Shown here piece after piece: positions 22,649 to 30,645 of a stretch of 64,000 bases of DNA. The stretch is taken from contig JADJDT010000016.1 in NCBI GenBank assembly GCA_016702545.1, forward strand, positions 1 through 64,000, read 5' to 3'. The position numbers were made by a program, and so were the translations under genes. Position 1 is the stretch's first letter; each line of letters starts with the position of its first letter. The DNA is from Pseudomonadota bacterium. GTDB lineage: Bacteria > Myxococcota_A > Polyangia > GCA-2747355. Under the pieces are notes generated by a model. It made no database searches and was not told the origin of the DNA. It saw only the letters and a program-made list of their open reading frames with translations.

Positions 22649-23650
22649 TCAGGGGCAGGTTTCGCTCAGCGTCGGGCCAACACCGGTGCTGCCGCCCTCG
22701 GCGTAGACGGCCAGCTCGGCCAGCCGATAGGTGTCGGTCAGGTAGGCGTCGTCGTCGATCAGCAGCAGCCCGACCCAACGGGCCTCGCGGATCGGGGTGA
22801 CCGTGATGTCGCGCGGCTGCGCGGTGCCGCGGGTCTCGTCGACCACCATCGCCCAGGCCGGATTCGTCGCGGCGGGCGCGCCGGGGAGGGCCTCGTTGCT
22901 GAGAAAGAGCTGGTAGCGGGTCGCGAAGAACTGGCCGCCCAGCGCGTTCCAGGCCAGGCGGGCGCTGCCGATCCGCTGCGGTGTGCCCAGGTTGACCGTG
23001 ACCCAGATGTCGGCCACGCCGAGACTGCCGAGCTCGACGGAGGTGCCCTCTTCGCCATCGGTGATTTGCGCGCGCTGGGTCAGCCCGCTCGGGGCGACCG
23101 AGGTCTCGGTCGGCATCCCCATCGCCGCATTGCGCCGGCCGGTGGTCGTGGGGGGTAGCTGCGCCACGCCTTGCTGGAGCACCGTGACCAGGCTCGGCAG
23201 GCCGAGGCAGCCCTGCGCCGAGCGCGCGAGCAGGCGCAGCTGGTTTTGCGTATTGGTGAGCAGGTCGACCGGCAGGCAGAAACGACCGTTGATCACGTTG
23301 ACCGGACCGAAGCGCTGATCTCCGCGCTCGGCCAGCACCTGCGCGGCCCCGGTGGCGAGCCCGCGGATCGCCTTTCGCACCACCGTGGTCGGTTGCACGC
23401 TGAGGCCGTCCACGACCGGCGCGGCCAGCGGCCGCTGGCTGGCGCAGGCCAGCGCCTGCGCGTCGACGCCCGCGTCGCGGCCGACGCCGCGGTCGAAGCT
23501 CGCCGTCCGCGGCGCCTCGGCCTGGCAGCCCGCGCCGAGCAGCGGGGCGAGGACGCTGAGCAGTGGGGTCAGGACGCCGAGCATGCGCAGCCGGGCGGGG
23601 GTCCGACGACCGGTTGGGGGGAACAGGTGCCGCTGTAGACCTTCACGCAT
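22649..23650 (-). CDS. lipoprotein with C-terminal discoidin (F5/8 type C)-like domain (copy A)
   Basis: A 333-residue protein. A hydrophobic segment ends in a lipobox (LLSVLAPLLGAGC), and an alternative start at 23584 would give a tighter signal peptide. Residues about 65-150 resemble a bacterial Ig-like region (PVVDGLSVQPTTVVRKAIRG...NVINGRFCLPVDL). The last 130 residues look like a discoidin jelly-roll: ADIWVTVNLGTPQRIGSARLAW, FATRYQLFLSNEA, and RWVGLLLIDDDAYLTDTYRLAELAVYA. Such domains bind carbohydrate or lipid head groups. It is convergent with the copy A small gene and divergent from the TIG lipoprotein. A related but shorter protein is at 29980. Confidence 0.6.
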   Translation of the reverse strand: MREGLQRHLFPPTGRRTPARLRMLGVLTPLLSVLAPLLGAGCQAEAPRTASFDRGVGRDAGVDAQALACASQRPLAAPVVDGLSVQPTTVVRKAIRGLATGAAQVLAERGDQRFGPVNVINGRFCLPVDLLTNTQNQLRLLARSAQGCLGLPSLVTVLQQGVAQLPPTTTGRRNAAMGMPTETSVAPSGLTQRAQITDGEEGTSVELGSLGVADIWVTVNLGTPQRIGSARLAWNALGGQFFATRYQLFLSNEALPGAPAATNPAWAMVVDETRGTAQPRDITVTPIREARWVGLLLIDDDAYLTDTYRLAELAVYAEGGSTGVGPTLSETCP

Positions 23651-23976
23651 GCCGAGGCTGCCCGCTGCAAAGCTCCGGCCAGCGAATATCCGGCCCTGCC
23701 AGGGGTGTCAAGCGCACGGACTCGGCGGTGTTTTGCGGGCCTTCCCCGCGGGCGCGCCTCGCCCACCCGGCACGCGGGCCTGGTGACAGCCGCCCGGGGG
23801 GCGGCTGAAGCGGTAGCCAGAGCGTGGCTGGCACCGGCCGGCAGGCGGCCGCGGCACGGCGCGGCAATGCTCCGTGATTGCGGCGGCCGGCGGCCACGCT
23901 GGCGGCCCCTGACGAGCTGGTACGAACTTTGATAGGGAAGGCCATCGGCGGGCTATGCCCCGGAGGAGAGGCGAGC
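23651..23976. other. divergent intergenic region between two lipoprotein genes
   Basis: No gene is supported. The stretch is very GC-rich, with repeated GCCGGC/GGCCGC words and a TGGCTGGCACCGGCC segment that resembles a degenerate copy of the window's palindromic repeat. It must contain the promoters for the two divergent lipoprotein genes, but I could not pick a convincing -35/-10 pair. Confidence 0.3.
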
Positions 23977-25515
23977 ATGACAAGGTTGGCCGATGCGCGG
24001 GCGCTGAGGCTGCTGACCGTCGAGCTGGTCGGGCTGGTTGGGCTGGTCGGGCTGGCCCTCGGGCTGGCCGGCTGCGGCGGCGACGGCGCGCCGAAACCCC
24101 AAGGCGGCGTCACACGCCCGGTGCTGCAGGGCATCGCCCCGACGCGCCTGGCGCTGGGTGACACGCTGACGATCATGGGCGAAAACTTCGGCGCCGAGGC
24201 TGCGGGAGAGCGCACCCGCGTGGTGATCGAGGGCAGCTACAGCACCCCCTCCGGCCGCACGCCCGTGCGCGTCGAGCTCGCTTCGGTCCAGGCCGTTAAC
24301 GCCGGCACGCTGAGCTGGGTGGTGGGCCCGAACATGCCCTTTGGCCAGGTGCAGGACATCGGCGTGCTCGAGGGCACGATGCAGGCGGCGAACGTCGGCG
24401 CCGACGGGCAGACCAGCCCGCTCTCCGAGCGCATCCCGATCAAGCTCGAGGTCGCGCCCTCGATCGTCATCCGTCGCCTGCAGCCGCTCAACGCCGGCTG
24501 TGGCCAGCCGGTGACCGACACGACCGCGATGACGCCGCTGGCGCTGGAGGTCGAGGCGATCGGCCTCGGGGCCGGGACGACGCAGGGCGGCATTATCTTC
24601 TCCTACACGATGTTCAAGGAGAACTTCCGTTTCGACGGGTTCTTTGGCACCGACTTCCAGACCGATCCGGCGCAGCTCTTTCCGCAGCGTGGGGCGGTGA
24701 CGATCGTCGACTACGTGCCGTCCGGCACGATCAGCGCCATCGGCACGGGCACGCCCCGCGAGCAGACGGTGATCCAGCAGGGCCTCGGCGAGTCCGGTAT
24801 CGGTACGGGCAGCCGCCTCTTCGACCAGCTGCTGGTCTATGTGGGTCAGGGTGGGCAGGCGCTGGGTATCGACCGCAAGTTCCGGCTGTCGCAGATCCGC
24901 ACGGCGCCGCTGCCCAGCGAGCAGGCCCAGAGCTACCAGGCGACGATCCTGGTGACCGCCGTCGACCGCAGCGGCCGGGTGGCCCGGCGGTCGATCCCCG
25001 TGCGCGTCTGGGCGCCGGTGTCGATCGAGGAGGACGGCAGCGCTCGGCCGGTGCGCTTCTACCTGCCGACGCTGATCCGCTCGTGCATCCGCGGCACCAG
25101 CCCACCCGCGACGATGACGTACTCCGAGGACAGCAGCGAGACCCGTGCGCGCAGCCTCGAGGTCGTGGGCTCGCTCGGGTCGAGCCTCGATCCAAAGCTC
25201 CTGGCCAAGCTCGACGCAAGTTTCCGGGTCGAGGTCGACGAGCAGGCGAGCTCGACGACGCTGACCGGCACGAGCCTCGACGTGGCCGTGTTGCCGGGAG
25301 AGTTCGGTGCCGTCTATCGCCAGCTCGTGCAGCTCGAGCGCGTGGCGACCGTGCGCCAGCGCGATGCCTGCGGCGTCGAGCAGGAGCTCGGCCGCGCGAT
25401 CCTCACCGACTGGCAGTGGAACCCCGAGCTGGCCAAGGCCCGCACCAACTCCTGCCCCCCCGTCCCGCCCTCCGGCCTGCACGAGTACCTGGCGCCCGGC
25501 ACGCCGGGACGGTAG
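23977..25515 (+). CDS. lipoprotein with IPT/TIG-like N-terminal domain (copy A)
   Basis: A 512-residue lipoprotein. The start at 23977 follows GGAGGAGAGG. The signal (ELVGLVGLVGLALGLAGCGG) ends in a lipobox Cys. Residues about 45-150 fit an IPT/TIG immunoglobulin fold (RPVLQGIAPTRLALGDTLTI and MGENFGAEAAG). Beta-rich sequence follows, with a conserved region shared with the protein at 27846: RPVRFYLPTLIRSCIRGTSP, MTYSEDSSETRARSLEVVGS and AVYRQLVQLERVATVRQRDACG. The paralogue pairing marks it as part of the duplicated surface module. It probably faces the periplasm or the cell surface. Function unknown. Confidence 0.7.
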   Translation: MTRLADARALRLLTVELVGLVGLVGLALGLAGCGGDGAPKPQGGVTRPVLQGIAPTRLALGDTLTIMGENFGAEAAGERTRVVIEGSYSTPSGRTPVRVELASVQAVNAGTLSWVVGPNMPFGQVQDIGVLEGTMQAANVGADGQTSPLSERIPIKLEVAPSIVIRRLQPLNAGCGQPVTDTTAMTPLALEVEAIGLGAGTTQGGIIFSYTMFKENFRFDGFFGTDFQTDPAQLFPQRGAVTIVDYVPSGTISAIGTGTPREQTVIQQGLGESGIGTGSRLFDQLLVYVGQGGQALGIDRKFRLSQIRTAPLPSEQAQSYQATILVTAVDRSGRVARRSIPVRVWAPVSIEEDGSARPVRFYLPTLIRSCIRGTSPPATMTYSEDSSETRARSLEVVGSLGSSLDPKLLAKLDASFRVEVDEQASSTTLTGTSLDVAVLPGEFGAVYRQLVQLERVATVRQRDACGVEQELGRAILTDWQWNPELAKARTNSCPPVPPSGLHEYLAPGTPGR

Positions 25516-25519
25516 CACG

Positions 25520-25571
25520 ACTGTGTCGGGTTTCTCCCGTCGCCTGGGCTCGATCCGAAACTCGACACAGT
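25520..25571. repeat. 14-bp inverted repeat, 24-base spacer
   Basis: The arms ACTGTGTCGGGTTT (25520-25533) and AAACTCGACACAGT (25558-25571) pair with a single mismatch across a 24-base spacer. The element begins 5 bases after the copy A TIG lipoprotein stop. It could be a transcription terminator stem (without a U-run), or the ends of a small mobile or excised element. Confidence 0.5.
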
Positions 25572-25615
25572 AGTGCTAACCACGGTTAGTCCAACGGAGC
25601 CAGCCGAGGGGCGCC

Positions 25616-25749
25616 GTGCGCAGCATCAACATTCATGAGGCCAAAACTCACCTTTCACGGGTGTCGCGCAGGCCCTAGTCGAGGGTCTCACGCTCGTGAC
25701 CGGCGCTCCGGTGTTGGAAAGCTACCGGGGTCCCCTTCACAAGGTCTGA
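25616..25749 (+). pseudogene. decayed Phd/YefM-VapC toxin-antitoxin remnant
   Basis: A GTG start at 25616 gives VRSINIHEAKTHLSRVSRRP and then a stop. This is the DNA-binding N-terminus of a Phd/YefM antitoxin (consensus INIHEAKTHLSRL). In the next frame the sequence at once reads AQALVEGLTLVTGAPVLESY and ends at 25749, which is the C-terminus of a PIN-domain VapC toxin. The middle of both genes is deleted. The remnant cannot make an active toxin. Confidence 0.6.
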
Positions 25750-25791
25750 AGGCGGACGGCTGCCGGGTGGGGCGGTTCCGCCGGGGCTGCT

Positions 25792-25829
25792 GGTGCCAGG
25801 CACGCCCGGGGCTGCTGGTGCCAGGCACG
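25792..25829. repeat. two copies of the GGTGCCAGGCACG palindromic repeat
   Basis: GGTGCCAGGCACG occurs at 25792-25804 and again at 25817-25829, inside a longer tandem unit that includes CCGGGGCTGCT. The same core is found in six other intergenic regions of this window. Confidence 0.7.
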
Positions 25830-26143
25830 CCGAGCCTGGCTGGCACGCCGAGCTGGCTGGCGCCGAGCTGGCCCGCCACGCGCGCGCTGGCAGCTGCGGC
25901 TCCCGCTCCTCCTTGATGCCCAGGCATCAACACTGGCGGGAGTTTCGACGGGAAGCGCAACGGCCCTGAGTTCGGCTTTCACCGGGGGGCGGGGCGGGGC
26001 GCGAGGGGCGGAGGTGCGAGTGCTCAGCGGAAATCGAGAGCTAATTGTTGCCTCCGCCCCCCTGGCGCCGCCTCTGTGCATCGGCTTGCTCCTGCTGGCT
26101 TCGCCGCTGATGCCCGCGCTGCACGGCGACCCGCTCTCTGTCC

Positions 26144-27808
26144 TCAAGGCTCTCCGACCCCGCCGCGGCGGCGCCCGCATGCGCGCGGGCGAGGTACGGA
26201 GTTCCCGTCAGGGGGGGAGATGTTGCCGTTAATCACCAGTCTCGCTAAGGATTCCAGGGTCCTCATCGACAACGTCGTCGCTGCATCGAGGCCGAGTTGA
26301 AATGCGGTGGTCAGGGGGCCCGGCGCAAGCTGGTGCTCGAGCTGGGCGAGCTCGCTCAGGGCCAGGCGGCGCAGGGCCGCTGACTGACCGCGAGGTGGCC
26401 CGAAGGCGTAGGCCGGATCGCCGTCGACGCGTTCGAGCAGCGATCGGGCCAGGGCGGCCGCCTGGGCCGCCTGCTGGCGGATGGCCTCGAGGTCGCTGGC
26501 CTCTGCGCGGCACCCTGCGCGTAGCGCCGGGGATGGCGAGCCATCTCCCAGGCCTTCCGCGCGACGCGCTCGGCTAGCTCGTAGTGGGACTGCTGGAGGT
26601 CGCGGGCGCGTCGCTCGTTGGTCCTGCGATCGCCGTCCAAGCTGTAGGCCGAATCGAGCTCCCTTGTCATCCCCTCGAGCAGCGCGTAGGCGGCCTCGAC
26701 CTTCCACGGCGCACCCTCCTTGACGGCCTGCTTGATTTCGTCGCGCACGGCCTGGAGGCCGAGCAAACGGCTCTTGACCCAGTTCACGCGGAGCGCGTCG
26801 GCTCCTGCCCGCGCCCCGGTGGTCGCAGAGGCGCCCCGCTCCCGCGCGGGCAAGCCGGCCAAGACCTCGCGCACACGCTCCAGGTTCGCCGCCTTGAGCT
26901 GAGCGAGCTCCTCCGCTGTGCGCGGTGCCTCCGCGCCCCCCTTCAGTCCGCGGGCGGCGCGTCGCAGGACGAGCTGCCGCGCGCGGCCCGCCTCCGGGTT
27001 ACCGTCGCGTTCCATCTCCGCCAGCGCCTCGCTCGCCGCGCCGAACTCGCCCTTCCGGGTGGCGCTTTCGACCCGCCGCAGCGCGCCACTCATGGTGCCG
27101 TAGCGGAAGGACTCGCGCGCGACGAGCTTGAGCCCGCCGGCGCCCACGCGAGCGGCGCCGTCGAGGGTGTAGAGCACGCCGTTGATGAACAGGCCACCCT
27201 CATTGATCTCAAAAGTCTTCATGAGCAAGGTCAGTGGGAGGTAGGTCAGCTTGACCCTCCAGCGGGTCGCGAATGTCTCGGCGTTGCGCTGGACCCAGCG
27301 CTTGAACGCCGTGTGACGCGTGGTCGTGCTCAAAAAGAGCCGACTCACGATCCCGGCTCCGGAGACGGCCCCGTGCACGGCGGCGGTCCCGATCTTGCCC
27401 GCGGCTCGGGCGATTCCGCTGCCGGCCCGCGACGCGGGGGCCGGCGCGGGATGGGCCGCGGGGGCCGCGGTCGATCTGGGCGGCCGTTGGGTCGTGCGCC
27501 CGCTGCGCGCCATTCGGGAGGGTCGAGCCTACCGGACGCGTTGGGGTGAGCCTGCCGCGGACCGTGGCTTCGCCGCGCGTGCCGGGCACAGCGAGAGCGC
27601 GCCTGTGACCGCTCAGGCTTTGGCCCGGCGCGCCGCTGCCCCTCAGCAAGCCGTGCGATGGTGCGGGACCCCCGCGGCTTGCCGGCTGCAAGCGGCGAGG
27701 AGCGAGCGACTCAGCTCGCGCTCCCCCGGCCGCCCACACGACCGTGGGCAGCGCCGCGATCAGCAGCACGGCGACGCATCTGCTGGTGGCGCCGCACCGG
27801 CTGCGCAT
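26144..27808 (-). CDS. exported helical protein of unknown function (frameshifted)
   Basis: Three overlapping frames seem to belong to one gene. An ATG at 27808 gives a good signal peptide (CVAVLLIAALPTVVWAAGGA). Another frame from about 27513 encodes a long Arg/Ala/Glu-rich helical protein containing MKTFEINEGGLFINGVLYTL and repeated helices (ATRKGEFGAASEALAEMERD). A break near 26515 shifts to a frame that continues LEAIRQQAAQAAALARSLLE and ends at 26144. At least two indels are needed to join them. It lies 37 bases after the copy B TIG lipoprotein on the same strand, so probably in that operon. I do not recognise the family. Confidence 0.45.
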
Positions 27809-27845
27809 CAGGCACCTGTCCATCCCAGGCAAGACGGCCGCCCTC

Positions 27846-29450
27846 TCACGGCGCCGTTGCCGTCAGCGCCGAGCGGGCCTGGCAGCCGTTCTTGCAGGCG
27901 CCCACGGGCGGTAGATGCGAGCGCGGGGGACAGCCCGAGCCGTCGCTCCCGGAGGGGCCGGTGGCGACCTCGGCCGTAAAGTCCCAGTCGACGAGAATGG
28001 CCTCGCCCATGTCGGCGGCGCTGCCACACTTGTCGTGCCAGGTCAGGTGGGCGACGCGGTGGATCTTCACTGCCTGCCGATAGAACTGCGCATAGTAGCC
28101 CGGGAAGATATCGCTGCTGACGTCGCGACCGAAGTCCGTGTTGGTGCTGACCGAGCTGTTCTCGCTCACGCCGAAGCCCACGCTGAAGTTGAGGCCGCGC
28201 ACGAAGCCGATCTGGCCGCCGAACTGCGGCGAGAGGTTGACGTCCTTGCCGCGCTGCCGCGACGCGCCCGTGGTCTCGCGGTAGCTGATCTGACGCTGCT
28301 GAATGCCGCCGGGAATGCACGACCCCACCATCTCCGGGGCTTCGAACTCGACGATGCGGTCGGCGCCGGTGTCGCGCCGCATCACCACGGTCTGGAAGAT
28401 GTCGAGCGGGATCACGAGCTGAGCCGACCGCCCTTGGGCGTCCGTGGCGCGCACGCCGATCTGCGTCACCACATGGCCGTCGCGGCTGTCGGAGACGGCG
28501 TTCTGCGTCAGCCCGTCGCCCGCCACGATCTTGCGCGTGCGTAGGCTCTTGATCCCCGCCTCGGTACCCGCCAGATCGTTCAGCGCCTTGAAGACGAAGC
28601 GCTTCTCGCCCGTCGCGCTGGCGCGGCACTGCTCCTGGAGGAAGTTGGCGACGTAGTCCTCGATGCGCGGCGAGGTCGAGGTGGGCGGGATGGCGCCCGC
28701 GCAGTTGCTCGCATCCTGTAACGCCGAGCCGGCGCCCTGCCGCACCACGTCGTCGATGGTGAAGGTCCCCGTGTTGTCCGACGCGGTGTCGAAGACGCCG
28801 AAGGTGTCGCCGACGCTGAGGTGCTCACGCAGGAAGGTCCAGCTGAAGGTCAACGGCGCGGCGGGCGCACCGGGCGTGAGGCCGACGGCCTGGACCGCGA
28901 TCGAGAGCGGCTGGTCCTCGGTCGTGGCGCTGACCACCAGTCGGCAGTCGGAACTCTGTGGCCGCAGCGCGCGCACCACGATCGAGGGCTTGATCTCGAC
29001 GCCGACGCTGATCGGGGCGGAGATGGCCTCGGTGCCGTCGGCGCTCTGGTTGATGACGCGGACCTCGCCGACGAAGCGCCCGAGCTTGTTCCCCGCGGGG
29101 TGGAAGACGACGTTCGGCAGCATGCGCCAGGCGAGCTGGGTGCTGTTGACGTAGCGGGGCTCGACCTTGAGATCGATGGGGGCGCCGGGATAGGCCTGGC
29201 CCTGGGGGTCGTAGTAGCGTCCCCGGAGCACCAGCAGGGTGCGGCCGTGCTGCGGGTCGACGAAGCCCTTGCCCACGACCTGCATCTCGTCGCCGACGGC
29301 CAGCGCCGGCGGCGAGGCGAGGGTGACGACCGGCTTCGCGACGGGCGTAGCGCGCGCGTCGTTGTTGTTGTTCTCCGCGCCGGAGCCGCCGCAGGCGGCG
29401 AGCAAGGTGGGCAGGATCATCAGACCCGCAAGGTGTGGCACAACGCGCAT
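27846..29450 (-). CDS. lipoprotein with IPT/TIG-like domain (copy B)
   Basis: A 534-residue lipoprotein starting at ATG 29450, preceded by GCGGAGGG. The signal HLAGLMILPTLLAACGG contains the lipobox Cys, followed by an Asn-rich linker. It is the paralogue of the 23977 product. Shared landmarks are an early PVVTLASPPALAVGDEMQVV (TIG-like) stretch, IKPSIVVRALRPQSSDC, RIVEFEAPEMVGSCIPGG with a following SYRETTG, and YAQFYRQAVKIHRVAHLTW before KCGSAADMGEAILVDWDF. In copy A these read APSIVIRRLQPLNAGC, SCIRG, VYRQLVQLERVA and GRAILTDWQW. It sits divergently from the copy B discoidin-like gene. Confidence 0.7.
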   Translation of the reverse strand: MRVVPHLAGLMILPTLLAACGGSGAENNNNDARATPVAKPVVTLASPPALAVGDEMQVVGKGFVDPQHGRTLLVLRGRYYDPQGQAYPGAPIDLKVEPRYVNSTQLAWRMLPNVVFHPAGNKLGRFVGEVRVINQSADGTEAISAPISVGVEIKPSIVVRALRPQSSDCRLVVSATTEDQPLSIAVQAVGLTPGAPAAPLTFSWTFLREHLSVGDTFGVFDTASDNTGTFTIDDVVRQGAGSALQDASNCAGAIPPTSTSPRIEDYVANFLQEQCRASATGEKRFVFKALNDLAGTEAGIKSLRTRKIVAGDGLTQNAVSDSRDGHVVTQIGVRATDAQGRSAQLVIPLDIFQTVVMRRDTGADRIVEFEAPEMVGSCIPGGIQQRQISYRETTGASRQRGKDVNLSPQFGGQIGFVRGLNFSVGFGVSENSSVSTNTDFGRDVSSDIFPGYYAQFYRQAVKIHRVAHLTWHDKCGSAADMGEAILVDWDFTAEVATGPSGSDGSGCPPRSHLPPVGACKNGCQARSALTATAP

Positions 29451-29979
29451 CGGATCGCCCTCCGCACAAGCATCCGTGGCCTGACGAAGCAATCCGTGTG
29501 CCGGACCGGCGCGGGCCGGTGCGCGCCCCGTCGACGCCGGGTTGGCCGCGCGGCAGGGGGCACTCGATTCACGCGAGGGCGCGGGATCGCCGCGATCTCG
29601 CGGAAGACGAGTGGCCCGGAGCTCGGGGCGGCTCGGCGGCCGGGCCGGCCGCAGCCCCGCGGGGGAGGTCTGGCGGCGCCTGTCCGAGCCATCCCCGCCC
29701 GAAGACTGGGGTCACCCGTGGCCGTACTGGATCGAAGGCGGCTGCCACCGGCGACCCCTGGTTTCGCGGCCCTCGGCGCCGGAGGCGAGCTCGGCGCCAC
29801 AGGGCTGCGGGGCGACAGCGCTTCTCGCCCCAGCCCCCGCCGTTTGTTTTCGGCTCGCGCCGGAACGCGAGGGGTGTGCGAGCCCTGGCACTAGTCCCAG
29901 GCGCGCACGCGCGGGGCCGCCGGTTGCTTTGTCCGCCGGCGACCTCGGGCTACGATCGAGGGCAGGGTTCCACCAAACG
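29451..29979. other. divergent intergenic region between copy B lipoprotein genes
   Basis: 529 bases with no supported gene. Open frames here have Arg/Pro/Ala-heavy composition typical of non-coding GC-rich DNA. It should hold promoters for the two divergent transcripts of module copy B. I could not identify a convincing promoter, operator or RNA. Confidence 0.3.
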
Positions 29980-30645
29980 ATGAAGCTCCCGTTCCCGCAG
30001 TTGCTGCCGGTGATAGCCGTGGCGCTCGTGAGCGCCGCCTGTCTGCCCGATGGCGCGCCTCCGCTGACGCCCGCCGAGACACCACCCCCGAGCTGCGGCA
30101 ATGGCCGCTGCGAGCCGGGCCAGGGCGAGCAGTGCTTGAACTGCCCGGGCGATTGCGCGTGCTGCGCGGCGATCGACGCCCAGGGGCAGGTGCCGACCGG
30201 CCAGGACCGCACGGCCGCCGTCGGCAGCCCCGATGGCAAGTCCGTCGAGCTCGATGCGCTCTCCGATCTCCAGCTCGCGTTGGGCCGCGAGGTCTTTGAC
30301 CGGCCGGGCGCGCCCGACCTGCAGCTCCATGGGGCCGTCGAGGGCGGCAGCGCGGCCCCGACCGCGGGAGGGTGCGGCTCGAGCGCCGCTCGGGCCGGTG
30401 CCTTCGAGGTGACGGTGAGCCTCGATGGCGACCAGTGGCATCCCCTGGGCTTCTGGTCCCAGGCGAGCGGCGTGGCCGCCTTCGACCTCGCCTGCGCCCG
30501 CGTCTCGCGCGTCCGGCTGGTGCGCCTGCGCGCGACGTCGGGCGCGCGGGCGCGCCTCGACGCGGTCTCGGCGTTCACGGAGGCCACCGGGCGCCAGCCC
30601 TCCTGCGATCCGCGCGGCTTCGCCGCTGACGGGGGTACGCAGTGA
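29980..30645 (+). CDS. lipoprotein with Cys-rich linker and discoidin-like domain (copy B)
   Basis: A 221-residue protein with a lipoprotein signal (LLPVIAVALVSAACLP). After a Pro-rich spacer comes a Cys-rich CGNGRCEPGQGEQCLNCPGD motif, of a type frequent in Myxococcota surface proteins. The last 130 residues resemble a discoidin fold: SVELDALSDLQLALG, AFEVTVSLDGDQWHPLGFWS and ARVSRVRLVRLRATSG. It is shorter than the copy A protein at 22649 but has the same domain at its C-terminus. Its stop overlaps the GTG start of the BNR gene (GTGA), so the two are translationally coupled. Confidence 0.65.
   Translation: MKLPFPQLLPVIAVALVSAACLPDGAPPLTPAETPPPSCGNGRCEPGQGEQCLNCPGDCACCAAIDAQGQVPTGQDRTAAVGSPDGKSVELDALSDLQLALGREVFDRPGAPDLQLHGAVEGGSAAPTAGGCGSSAARAGAFEVTVSLDGDQWHPLGFWSQASGVAAFDLACARVSRVRLVRLRATSGARARLDAVSAFTEATGRQPSCDPRGFAADGGTQ

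Larger units (their letters stand above)
25516..26143. other. intergenic region with inverted repeat, toxin-antitoxin fossil and palindromic repeats
   Basis: This 628-base stretch has no intact gene. It contains a long inverted repeat (25520-25571), a phd/vapC remnant (25616-25749) and two tandem copies of the GGTGCCAGGCACG repeat (25792-25829). The rest (25830-26143) shows nothing I can support. It looks like a region that has collected insertions and deletions. Confidence 0.5.

Noticed and set aside
27209..27832. 207-codon minus-strand frame as a separate gene
   Set aside because: Only the first ~40 residues (signal peptide) look real; the rest is a shifted copy of the helical protein's frame, so it is merged into the frameshifted gene 26144-27808.
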